From NCBI GenBank assembly GCA_021734905.1, contig JAIPIB010000008.1, positions 1-31,742 on the forward strand: a stretch of 31,742 nucleotides of DNA. Direction: 5' to 3'. Both the position numbers and the translations under genes were made by a program. Below are positions 5,630 to 13,250 of the stretch, one piece after another. How positions within the stretch are numbered: position 1 is the stretch's first letter; each line of letters opens with the position of its first letter. The notes beneath the pieces are model-generated. The model was not told where the DNA came from. It made no database searches and saw only the letters and a program-made list of their open reading frames with translations. This DNA is from Minisyncoccota bacterium (GTDB taxonomy: Bacteria > Patescibacteria > Paceibacteria > UBA9973 > UBA918).

Positions 5630-7843
5630 CTATATTGGCCATTTTGTCACCATCAGCATCTCTCGTTCCTTCCCAAGAACGTTTTTTGGTAAGTTTTGCC
5701 AGATTGTTTCAGTAACGAATGGCATGAATGGATGAAGTAATTTGAGCGATGTAAGAAGACCAGTAAGAAGTGTTTGTTGTCGAAGTTTACGCACATGCGC
5801 GTCATTACCAGCGATGAGAGGTTTGGATTCCTCAATGATTTTGTCTGCAAATTCATGCCATACGTAGTGATATATTTTTTCAGCAGCAAGATCAAATCTG
5901 TCCTTCTCCATATGGTCGGTGATTTCTAAGCTTATTTCATTAAGACGAGAAATTATGGCAATATCTGAGCTGTCGGCTTCTGAGGCAATGATAACTTCGT
6001 CTCCAGTATAGTCACTGACCGATTCAAGAACAAACCGTGATATGTTCCAAATTTTGTTTGCAAATTTTTTGTAAGCATTCACTTTGTCAGGGTCAAGATT
6101 CATATCGGTACCAGGAGCGTTATTTACCATGAGACCCATGCGTAACGCATCTGTTCCATATTTTTCTTGAATTTCACCTGGTGAGATAACATTTCCTTTT
6201 GATTTACTCATTTTCTTTCCGTGCTTGTCGCGAACCATTCCATGGAGGTAAACTTTTTTGAAAGGGACTTTCCCTGTGCAATAAATACCGAGCATGATCA
6301 TTCGTGAAACCCAGAAAAAAATAATGTCCTTACCGGTCTCCATTATTGACGTTGGGTAGTAGTTCTTGAAATCATCACTGTCAGGGTACCCTGTTGTGGC
6401 AAGTGGCCATTGTCCGCTACTAAACCACGTATCAAAGGTGTCAGGATCCTGAATTACAGCTCCAGAACATTGAGAACACTCAGTAATAATATTTTTTATA
6501 TCTACCATGCCATGATTACATACTGTACAGATTTTCGCTGGAATGGGGATTCCCCAGACAATTTGCCGTGAAATATTCCAATCTTCTATTTTGTCCATCC
6601 AGTCACGGAAAACACGCTCATCTCGGTCTGTTGTAAAAACAACTTCCTCTGCATCAGCTGCTTTGAGAGCTTTTTTTGCAAGTAGTTTTGTTTTTATAAA
6701 CCACTGTTCTCTGATCTGAGGTTCAATTTCTCTATCACACTTGTAACAGCAGGGGACAGAGTGCGTGTATGCTTCGTCAATTTTAACAAGGAGACCTTTT
6801 TCTTTCAGTTTCTCGACAATCTTTTCTCGAGCATCTTTAATACTCATTCCTGTAAATTCTCCAGCTATAGGAAGAAGCTTTCCGCGCCAATCGATAATCT
6901 GTTCATAATCAAGGTTGTGACGTCTCGCAATTTCAAAGTCGATACCAGAATGCCATGGAGTGATAGTCATCGCTCCTGAACCCATTTCAGGGTCTCCAGC
7001 CTCATCTTTGATTACTGTTGCGGTTATAGGACCATTGATCCACTCCAGTTCAATTTTTTGCCCGTGTGAATATTCTGCATATCGTGCATCATCAGGATGC
7101 ATAACAACATACTTATCGCCAAATTTAGTTTCAGGACGCGCTGTACCAATAGTGAAAGGGCCGTATTTAAAGTAATAGAATTTATCTTGTCGTTCAACGT
7201 GTGATGTTTCAAGGTTTGAGAGCGACGTTTGATGTTTGGAACACCAGTTTACGATCCGAGCGCCTCGGTAGAGGAGTTCATCTGTTTCTAATCTTTTGAA
7301 TGTGTCGTAGACGATCTTGATGACGCTGTCATCAAGTGTGAAAAGCGAACGGCTCCAGTCGCATGATGCGCCGAGTTGTCGAATCTGGTTCTCCATAAAT
7401 GACTTACTCGACATCGTAAAGTTCATAATTTCGTTATAGAGATCTTTTGGATCCATAGAAAACCGAGAGCGCCCCTCTTTCTCGAGCTTTTTTTCATACA
7501 CTACCTGTGTTTCAAAACCAGCATGGTCAGCGCCAGGAAGCCAAAGTGCCCGTTTCCCACGCATTCTGTTGTATCGCATCATTATGTCTTGGATAGTAAA
7601 GACAAGACCGTGTCCTGCGTGGAGATTTCCATTAGCATTTGGCGGCGGCATAACGATAGCGAATGCTTCGGCATCTGGCTTTGTTAACCCTTTCTCAATA
7701 CAGACATCAGGATTAAAGAAGCCAGATGATTCCCACTCAGCATAGATCTTAGACTCATGTTCGCTCGGGGAGTATGGTTTAAGAAAAATCTCTGGAATGT
7801 TGGGATTTTGTGTAGTCTCCTTTTGCTCTGAATTATCGCTCAT
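5630..7843 (-). CDS. valS: Valyl-tRNA synthetase
   Basis: The 737-residue class I enzyme charges tRNA-Val with valine; tRNA-Val(GAC) lies at 9984-10056. The Rossmann domain carries the HIGH motif as HAGH (75-78) within MPPPNANGNLHAGHG, and the KMSKS loop (544-548). The CP1 editing domain (about 205-340) has TARPET (234-239), but the segment homologous to the K270/D276 region of Thermus ValRS reads AMTITPWHSGID (291-302). Paired CxxC motifs (about 366-370 and 430-460) suggest structural zinc. The protein ends in MLMVTKWPI right after the anticodon-binding domain, so it lacks the C-terminal coiled coil of the 951-residue E. coli enzyme. TATTAT lies 9 nt before the ATG. It follows tsaD by 30 bp and is probably cotranscribed. 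Confidence 0.95.
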   Translation of the reverse strand: MSDNSEQKETTQNPNIPEIFLKPYSPSEHESKIYAEWESSGFFNPDVCIEKGLTKPDAEAFAIVMPPPNANGNLHAGHGLVFTIQDIMMRYNRMRGKRALWLPGADHAGFETQVVYEKKLEKEGRSRFSMDPKDLYNEIMNFTMSSKSFMENQIRQLGASCDWSRSLFTLDDSVIKIVYDTFKRLETDELLYRGARIVNWCSKHQTSLSNLETSHVERQDKFYYFKYGPFTIGTARPETKFGDKYVVMHPDDARYAEYSHGQKIELEWINGPITATVIKDEAGDPEMGSGAMTITPWHSGIDFEIARRHNLDYEQIIDWRGKLLPIAGEFTGMSIKDAREKIVEKLKEKGLLVKIDEAYTHSVPCCYKCDREIEPQIREQWFIKTKLLAKKALKAADAEEVVFTTDRDERVFRDWMDKIEDWNISRQIVWGIPIPAKICTVCNHGMVDIKNIITECSQCSGAVIQDPDTFDTWFSSGQWPLATTGYPDSDDFKNYYPTSIMETGKDIIFFWVSRMIMLGIYCTGKVPFKKVYLHGMVRDKHGKKMSKSKGNVISPGEIQEKYGTDALRMGLMVNNAPGTDMNLDPDKVNAYKKFANKIWNISRFVLESVSDYTGDEVIIASEADSSDIAIISRLNEISLEITDHMEKDRFDLAAEKIYHYVWHEFADKIIEESKPLIAGNDAHVRKLRQQTLLTGLLTSLKLLHPFMPFVTETIWQNLPKNVLGKEREMLMVTKWPI

Positions 7844-7873
7844 AGTATGAGGATAATAGCATATATGAACGAG

Positions 7874-9046
7874 CTATTCGAGTACTGAGAGTGAAAGATT
7901 CCCGTTTGCTTTAACATTGCCAAAAATTTCATGAGTGAGCCCGTGTTTTGCTTGAGCGTGTCCAGCTAGCGCTATCATGATGCTGTTATCAGTTGAAAGG
8001 TGATGGGGAGGAAAGTGAATTGCTAATTCGGGATACTCTTTTTTAAAGTGTGTGGTAAATGATTTTCGAATGTATGTATTTGCCGAAACCCCACCACCAA
8101 CAATGAGTGTTTGAACACCAAACTTATCAATGGCGCGTTGTGTTTTTTTAAGGAGGACTTCAGTGACCGAGTCTTCGAAGTCACGAGCAAGTGCATCAGT
8201 TTCATCCGAAGATAGTTTTCTTTCTCCAATCGCATATCTTACTGCAGTCTTAAGTCCTGAAAAAGAAAAATTGAGGTTTGGTTTGTCCAGCATTGGGCGA
8301 GGGAGAATGATAAATGAAGGAAGGTTCTTCACACGCGCCCTTTGGGCGCGTGAACCGATTTCTGGACCTCCTGGGTACGGAAGACCAAGCATGCGCGCTA
8401 CTTTATCAAACGCCTCTCCGACCGCGTCGTCAAGCGTCTCGCCGACACGTTCATAAGACGCCCATTCTTTCATAAGGACGAGTTCCGTATGTCCTCCTGA
8501 GATGAGGAGTCCAAGTGCTGGAAAGGAAATGGGTTGGATTTTTGCACCGTCAAAAATTGAAGAGAGAATATGACCTTCCATGTGATTTACAGGGACGACT
8601 GGTATATTCCAAAAATATGAAAGAGCTCGTGCAAAATTAATTCCAACCCATAATGCAGGCTCAAGACCAGGTCCACTCGTGACCGCAATCAAATCGATAT
8701 TTGGCTTTGCATTTTTTTCGAAAAAATTGGTAAGTAAATCAGCGAGGCCTGGCTCACGAAAAAGAATTTCACATAGATGTTCTGTTTGTTTTTGAGAAAG
8801 TGCCGTAGCGTGCACTTTAAGTAGCTTTGCTTCTTGAAGTGCACGCTCAAGCATTGGTACAAGTGTTCTTGCGTGTTCACGTTTAGCGACCGCAGGGAAA
8901 ACTCCCCCATATTCACGGTGAATATCTATTTGTGAAAAAAGAGAATTGCCGAGAATTTTATAGGTGGCATTAGGAAAATCCCCTACGGTTTCAATAATAC
9001 TTACCGCAGTCTCGTCGCACGATGTTTCGATGCTGAGTATATTCAT
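7874..9046 (-). CDS. tsaD: tRNA N6-adenosine threonylcarbamoyltransferase TsaD
   Basis: The 390-residue ASKHA-fold protein transfers the threonylcarbamoyl group to A37 of ANN-decoding tRNAs together with TsaB and TsaE, which are not in the window. Seen are the N-terminal phosphate loop (SIETSCDET, 5-13), the iron-binding NHMEGH (H155, H159), the SGGHTEL motif, GEAFDKVARMLGLPYPGGP, NFSFSGLKTAV, GGGVSANTYIR and the C-terminal metal ligand in STDNS (D353). It is longer than the roughly 337-residue E. coli protein because of an insertion at about residues 74-116 (between ERALQEA and IDLIAVTSGPG); similar insertions are, to my recollection, common in CPR TsaD. No SD precedes the ATG. Confidence 0.96.
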   Translation of the reverse strand: MNILSIETSCDETAVSIIETVGDFPNATYKILGNSLFSQIDIHREYGGVFPAVAKREHARTLVPMLERALQEAKLLKVHATALSQKQTEHLCEILFREPGLADLLTNFFEKNAKPNIDLIAVTSGPGLEPALWVGINFARALSYFWNIPVVPVNHMEGHILSSIFDGAKIQPISFPALGLLISGGHTELVLMKEWASYERVGETLDDAVGEAFDKVARMLGLPYPGGPEIGSRAQRARVKNLPSFIILPRPMLDKPNLNFSFSGLKTAVRYAIGERKLSSDETDALARDFEDSVTEVLLKKTQRAIDKFGVQTLIVGGGVSANTYIRKSFTTHFKKEYPELAIHFPPHHLSTDNSIMIALAGHAQAKHGLTHEIFGNVKANGNLSLSVLE

Positions 9047-9101
9047 AATATGTGTAGGAACTTTACTCTCAAACTTAAAAAAAAGCTATATAAACAAAAG
9101 C

Positions 9102-9153
9102 CACCGTATTACATTGTAAGGGCGGCTTTCGCCCGTTACATCGTTATACGGTG
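9102..9153 (-). terminator. Large hairpin terminator downstream of the 78-residue ORF
   Basis: A near-perfect stem of about 22 bp (CACCGTAT...ATACGGTG outside, AACGGGC/GCCCTT region inside). On the minus strand it is followed by GCTTTTGTTT and a run of T. It ends the transcript from 9409 and separates it from tsaD. Confidence 0.8.
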
Positions 9154-9172
9154 ATTTGGTGGATGACTTTTC

Positions 9173-9409
9173 CTACGCAGCGCGTCTGAAGGCGATCACT
9201 GGTGCTAGAGAGAAGTGAAATTCATTCGGTCTAGTTTTGTTCCCGCCCCAAGGAAATGGCAGTACGCTATGGGTAATGGGTTTCAGTTCCTGATACGCCA
9301 TGGTACCTGTCTTGTGCAGACGAAAGCCTTCATCAAGCATGCCAATCGCAATTTCTGACGACACTTCTAGACCAATCAAGCAAAGCTGTTGAAATAGAAA
9401 TGGATTCAT
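9173..9409 (-). CDS. Small hypothetical protein with SD
   Basis: I do not recognise the 78-residue product. It starts MNPFLFQQLCLIGLEVSSEI, is mixed hydrophobic/polar without a clear membrane helix, and ends in FSLAPVIAFRRAA. I chose ATG 9409 over the in-frame start at 9451 because GGGAGA lies seven bases upstream. It has a private terminator (9102-9153). It belongs to the SD-led accessory class. Its upstream side (9410-9983) is gene-free and contains the structured repeat described next. Confidence 0.6.
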   Translation of the reverse strand: MNPFLFQQLCLIGLEVSSEIAIGMLDEGFRLHKTGTMAYQELKPITHSVLPFPWGGNKTRPNEFHFSLAPVIAFRRAA

Positions 9410-9639
9410 GAGCGTTCTCCCTGTGATTATCCTATTTAATTCTACACCCAAACTTTATAGGTATTTGTTAATGTGTTTATAAGTTTTCTTATAAAAGTAA
9501 CGTTGACTAAGGTCTTGCCTCGGTCAAACACCATCTAGTCGATGCTGATATAAGAATCTTGATTCTTATTTAAACGAAAGAGTGACTAAATTAAAGTTTA
9601 CTTTGATTTAAGTTACGAATGATGGTCATGAAAGCTTGC

Positions 9640-9921
9640 TTACAGAATCTGTCCAGGACATTTGAAACTCACAGTTTCAGTACACCTTGTCGCTATTTTG
9701 CTTCCTTTCAGTCACAAAATAGCTGGCAAGGTCTTCAGGTCCGTCCTCCTGTTGCATTCGCAACAGTTGCGGTATATCGCGCACAGTGGTCACGAGTTGC
9801 TAAATAAATTCATTCGCCTTGCTCTGAATTTATTAAGCACTCTCGACCCCGCCTCGCGGTTTTTCTTTCTTGGTCGAAAGAAAATATCGCTGTGGCTCGC
9901 ACCGAGGCCGTAAGCAAAGTC
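9640..9921. repeat. Large composite hairpin repeat downstream of tRNA-Val
   Basis: Parts in order on the plus strand: a GAAACT/AGTTTC hairpin (9664-9678); a long hairpin (9685-9731, CCTTGTCGCTATTTTG pairing with CAAAATAGCTGGCAAGG, imperfect in the middle); a small hairpin TGTTGC/GCAACA; TATCGCGCAC (9775-9784), which repeats the 3' end of tRNA-Val in inverted orientation; the conserved TGGTCACGAGTTGCTAA; a variable hairpin ATAAATTCA/TGAATTTAT (9804-9843); conserved CACTCTCGACCCCGCCTCG; and a second variable hairpin TTTTTCTTTC/GAAAGAAAAT (9860-9885). Homologous parts occur at 16176-16258, 16862-16975 and 23198-23457. ORFs drawn through here are not credible genes. Confidence 0.75.
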
Positions 9922-9932
9922 ATTTGCTTCCT

Positions 9933-9976
9933 AGATTACAAAATGACCATTCATATGAATGGTCATTTTGTAATCT
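9933..9976. terminator. 44-bp perfect palindrome after tRNA-Val
   Basis: Two 22-base halves are exact reverse complements with no loop. It begins 8 bp beyond the tRNA-Val 3' end on the minus strand and could terminate the tRNA transcript, although it lacks a classical T run. As DNA it could extrude a cruciform. Confidence 0.6.
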
Positions 9977-9983
9977 TCCCCGG

Positions 9984-10056
9984 TGCGCGATACAGGACTT
10001 GAACCTGTGACCCCCACAATGTCAATGTGATGCTCTACCAGCTGAGCTAACCGCGC
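9984..10056 (-). tRNA. tRNA-Val(GAC)
   Basis: Complete cloverleaf on the minus strand: acceptor GCGCGGT/ATCGCGC (one G-T pair), D stem GCTC/GAGC, anticodon loop TTGACAT with anticodon GAC, T arm ACAGG-TTCAAGT-CCTGT, discriminator A. CCA is not encoded in full (CCGG follows). Confidence 0.95.
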
Positions 10057-10089
10057 ATTTGAACTCCTATAATATAACAGAGTATCTAT

Positions 10090-10947
10090 TTATCGTGAAG
10101 GAATCTGAAATTTACTGAGTTGCCCAATGATTTCTCTAAAAACTCGATCATTTGTAATTGCATCTTGTTGTGATTTATCAGGCTTATCTTGATGGGCAGC
10201 CTCACGAATTGATTTTATGATTCCAAGAGCTTTGGTATAAGATTTTATTGCAGATGTGGAGCCGATACTCTTCGCGTATATAAGAAATACTCGTAATTGC
10301 TTCTCGATCTCTTGAACGATAACATCTTTTACAAAGTGAGTTGCAAGTTTTTGTTTTTCTTGCCGCGACCAGAGACCCGCAAGAGCGATAACAGTATCCT
10401 TTTCTACACCAATTACGACGCGCGGAAGTTGCTTAAGTGATCCTTTAAAATTGTGTGATTCAAAATATTTTGCAGTAGCAAGATTGTCATTTTCAATCTC
10501 TTTCTTAATTCGATTAAATTTTTTCTCAATGCATCCAGATCCAAATGTGATGTCAACTCCAAGAGCGAGATGGCTTGAGGTATTGTCTTCGCTATTAAAC
10601 TCAGCAATAAGATCAATACCATTAACGATGTCATCAAATTCAGAAGTACGAACCGTTTCAACATTTGGTCCAAGCCAATCACTTAATTCAATCTGTTCAT
10701 ACACAAGAGCCTCAAAGACGTCAGACGCTTTTTGAGTTTCATCATATTTGAATCTCTTTTTTAAGGATTCAACTTCGGCCAAATCACGTTCAACGTTTTC
10801 ACTACCATAAAGATTTGTAAAATTTCGAGGATCAATAGCGTCGTCTTTGATCATCTCTCGAGCTTTTATGTATGTTTCTATAATAACTGGGTGTTCGCCT
10901 GGGTTTCTCCTAGGGAATTCTGGTGTAATAAAGCTTTCTGCTCGCAT
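10090..10947 (-). CDS. Conserved CPR-type hypothetical, possible nuclease-like fold
   Basis: The 285-residue cytoplasmic protein resembles, by memory only, a family recurrent in CPR genomes. A central block reads FDDIVNGIDLIAEF (about 104-117), then LALGVDITFGSG (about 127-138), then a lysine-rich helix and KYFESHNFKG. An Asp strand, a second Asp strand and a following basic helix recall PD-(D/E)xK nuclease-like folds, but the canonical ExK pair is not seen, so this is only a structural guess. The C-terminal half is helical. TATACT (minus strand, 10958-10963) ends 10 nt before the ATG, fitting a near-leaderless mRNA. It reads toward tRNA-Val, whose 5' end is 33 bp from its stop. Confidence 0.7.
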   Translation of the reverse strand: MRAESFITPEFPRRNPGEHPVIIETYIKAREMIKDDAIDPRNFTNLYGSENVERDLAEVESLKKRFKYDETQKASDVFEALVYEQIELSDWLGPNVETVRTSEFDDIVNGIDLIAEFNSEDNTSSHLALGVDITFGSGCIEKKFNRIKKEIENDNLATAKYFESHNFKGSLKQLPRVVIGVEKDTVIALAGLWSRQEKQKLATHFVKDVIVQEIEKQLRVFLIYAKSIGSTSAIKSYTKALGIIKSIREAAHQDKPDKSQQDAITNDRVFREIIGQLSKFQIPSR

Positions 10948-11008
10948 AATTATTCAAAGTATAGCATTTGAGTGCAAAAGGAGATAGGTAATGGTGGAGG
11001 TGAATCCC

Positions 11009-11037
11009 TTACATTATTTTGATAAATGTGGTATAAT
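11009..11037 (+). promoter_or_regulatory. Sigma-70-like promoter of the 76-residue gene
   Basis: TTACAT (11009-11014), 17-bp spacer ending TGTGG, and TATAAT (11032-11037). The leader of about 52 nt includes a small hairpin (CCCTTA/TTAGGG region near 11056-11071) and an AGGAGA SD. Confidence 0.7.
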
Positions 11038-11095
11038 AAAAGCAGATTCGTAAACCCTTAATACTTAGGGAGCGATAATTGTTTAGGAGATATCC

Positions 11096-11326
11096 ATGTC
11101 CGAAGTAGCTGTCAGTACTTTTCCGCCACACTTAAAAGCGAAAATTGGTGCGCTTATTTGCGCAGTCGGAACTTTGGGTCCCGAAGAAGTGTGTGGCTTT
11201 GGAGATGACCCAGACCTACGGGACCACATCTTCACTCGGAAGAAAGAACACAATAGCTGCATGCTCGTTGCGGCTGATGTGATTGATGGTATGACCATCA
11301 GGGTCTTCAAAGTCCCCTATGTCTGA
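11096..11326 (+). CDS. Small hypothetical protein with SD, promoter and terminator
   Basis: I do not recognise the 76-residue product (MSEVAVSTFPPHLKAKIGAL at the N-terminus). It has two cysteines (C22 and C34; ALICAVGT and EEVCGFG), a basic HIFTRKKEHN turn and a beta-rich C-terminus (IDGMTIRVFKVPYV). No membrane segment or signal peptide is visible. AGGAGA lies six bases before the ATG, a consensus promoter lies upstream and a strong terminator follows, so it is a self-contained monocistronic unit. Codon use is more GC-rich than in the ABC transporter downstream. Function unknown. Confidence 0.7.
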   Translation: MSEVAVSTFPPHLKAKIGALICAVGTLGPEEVCGFGDDPDLRDHIFTRKKEHNSCMLVAADVIDGMTIRVFKVPYV

Positions 11327-11349
11327 CCATCCATTTCTCCAGAGGGCTG

Positions 11350-11383
11350 GCCGGTGCACAGCAATGTGTCACCGGCTTTTTTT
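11350..11383 (+). terminator. Terminator after the 76-residue gene
   Basis: Stem GCCGGTG/CACCGGC (imperfect pairing continues inward) followed by seven T. Confidence 0.85.
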
Positions 11384-11425
11384 ATTTATACAAATTCATC
11401 TTGTTATCGACGATATGGTAATCTT

Positions 11426-13213
11426 ATGCAAATGAAACCTCAGAAAGAATATGAAGAAGAAAAAATCCCTGTTACACCAATACGGTTTTGGTGGTTTGTT
11501 GTGCGCGGAAATAAGAAATACTTGATCACGTCACTTGTTGCACTTACCTTTGCTCAATTTGCAACGACAAGTGTTCCGTTTATTGTCCGATCAATCATCG
11601 ACACTGCAACAAATGCTTCAAACGGAATAGGGGAAGTGTCTGATGTGTGGTTTTGGGTCATTATGCATGTACTAGCGATGATCGTCCTTTTTATTGGTTG
11701 GCGTCTCAGTGGCTTCTTTGGTGCGGCTCTGGTTACTCACACAAATGCATCTGCGTATAAGACCTTATTTAAGTATCTCACTCGGCATAGCTATACATAC
11801 TTTGCTGATCGATTCGCCGGCTCACTCTCGAGTAAAATTACACACGCAAGCGAGGGTGTCCAGTCTCTTACAGAGGCATTTCTCTGGAATTATTACAATG
11901 CAACACTCTCTATTTTTTTGACACTGGGTTATATGTATATGACGAGCCCGATAATTGCTCTCATTTTCTTTGGACTCATTGTTGTTCTTATACCACTTAA
12001 CATTAAGTTAGCACAACATCGCCGTCCGTATGTCGTTGCGTATTCACATCAGGCAACCAAAGCACGTGGTTACGGAGTAGATGCGATAACTAACATGGCT
12101 GCAGTGCGTCAGTTCGTAAGGGGACCACATGAAGATGATCGCTTCAGTGAACAGATTGATCACATGCGTAGCCTCAATCTTAAGCAATGGCATATGAGTG
12201 AGTGGACACTCTTAATAAATAACGTTCTCATTGTTGTATTTGAGGCGGCAGTACTTTTTATTACTGTACGTTTATGGATATTAGATACGATTACAACCGG
12301 TGATCTTGTCATGATTATTACGCTTATGATTGGAATACAGGGGACACTTGTTTTTATTGGTTCTATCATGAATGGATTTATTCGACGGTATGGTGAAATT
12401 GAGGAAGGACTCACTGATATTCTCACCTCGCATGAAATCACTGACAATGAACGAGCTCAGTCAATCACAGATATTCGTGGTGAAATTGATTGGAAACACG
12501 TCAGGTTTGATTATGGTGAGATGCCTGTCTTTGAAGATTTTAACCTTCTCATAAAACCAGGTGAACGGATTGGACTTGTTGGGGAAAGTGGGGCGGGAAA
12601 GACGACATTTATATCGTTACTTCTTCACCAACATGAGGTGGCTGGCGGAACCATTGCCATTGATGGAAATGATATCTCACTTATTACTCAGGATTCATTG
12701 CGTGAAAACATTGCTGTAGTACCCCAAGAGCCAATGCTCTTTCATCGATCAATTCGAGAAAACATTGCCTATGGCAAGCCTAATGCTACCGACGAAGAAA
12801 TATTTGAAGTAGCAAAAAAGGCGCAAGCACATGAATTCATTACGTCACTTTCTAAAGGATATGAGACTCTTGTGGGTGAACGAGGAGTGAAGCTTTCTGG
12901 TGGACAAAAACAGCGCATCGCTATCGCTCGCGCAATGCTCAAAAATGCTCCAATACTTGTTCTCGACGAAGCGACGAGTGCCCTTGATAGTGAGAGTGAA
13001 GTGGCGATACAGAAGGCACTTCATGAATTGATGGAGGGGAAGACAGTTATTGCAATTGCTCACCGACTTTCTACGTTGCGTGAGATGGATAGAATCATCG
13101 TCCTTGAAGCCGGAAAAATTATTGAGGACGGCACACACAGTAAGCTTTCAAAAGCTGGAGGAATATATTCACGGTTGTGGAAACATCAAGCAGGCGGTTT
13201 TTTACTCGAATGA
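11426..13213 (+). CDS. ABC exporter, fused membrane and ATPase domains
   Basis: The 595-residue half-transporter has an ABC exporter membrane domain with six helices (about residues 25-330). A nucleotide-binding domain (about 360-585) follows, with Walker A GESGAGKTT, Q loop VVPQEP, signature LSGGQKQRIAIARA, Walker B ILVLDEATSALD and H loop IAHRLST. It would act as a dimer exporting lipids, peptides or drugs (MsbA/LmrA-like); the substrate is not readable. The frame extends upstream to 11354, but that part lies inside the preceding terminator. ATG 11426, or ATG 11432 six bases on, is more likely, with TAATCT at 11419-11424 as a -10. glmS begins 37 bp downstream. Confidence 0.9.
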   Translation: MQMKPQKEYEEEKIPVTPIRFWWFVVRGNKKYLITSLVALTFAQFATTSVPFIVRSIIDTATNASNGIGEVSDVWFWVIMHVLAMIVLFIGWRLSGFFGAALVTHTNASAYKTLFKYLTRHSYTYFADRFAGSLSSKITHASEGVQSLTEAFLWNYYNATLSIFLTLGYMYMTSPIIALIFFGLIVVLIPLNIKLAQHRRPYVVAYSHQATKARGYGVDAITNMAAVRQFVRGPHEDDRFSEQIDHMRSLNLKQWHMSEWTLLINNVLIVVFEAAVLFITVRLWILDTITTGDLVMIITLMIGIQGTLVFIGSIMNGFIRRYGEIEEGLTDILTSHEITDNERAQSITDIRGEIDWKHVRFDYGEMPVFEDFNLLIKPGERIGLVGESGAGKTTFISLLLHQHEVAGGTIAIDGNDISLITQDSLRENIAVVPQEPMLFHRSIRENIAYGKPNATDEEIFEVAKKAQAHEFITSLSKGYETLVGERGVKLSGGQKQRIAIARAMLKNAPILVLDEATSALDSESEVAIQKALHELMEGKTVIAIAHRLSTLREMDRIIVLEAGKIIEDGTHSKLSKAGGIYSRLWKHQAGGFLLE

Positions 13214-13250
13214 GACCTTTGATCCTTGGATGAGGTTATATATAGATGAT

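Noticed and set aside
9619..9913. Two plus-strand ORFs in the tRNA-Val downstream region
   Set aside because: They lie wholly in the hairpin repeat; the translation reflects palindromes, not a protein.
13200..13250. glmS ribozyme upstream of glmS
   Set aside because: Only 37 bp separate the ABC gene from glmS; no ribozyme core fits.
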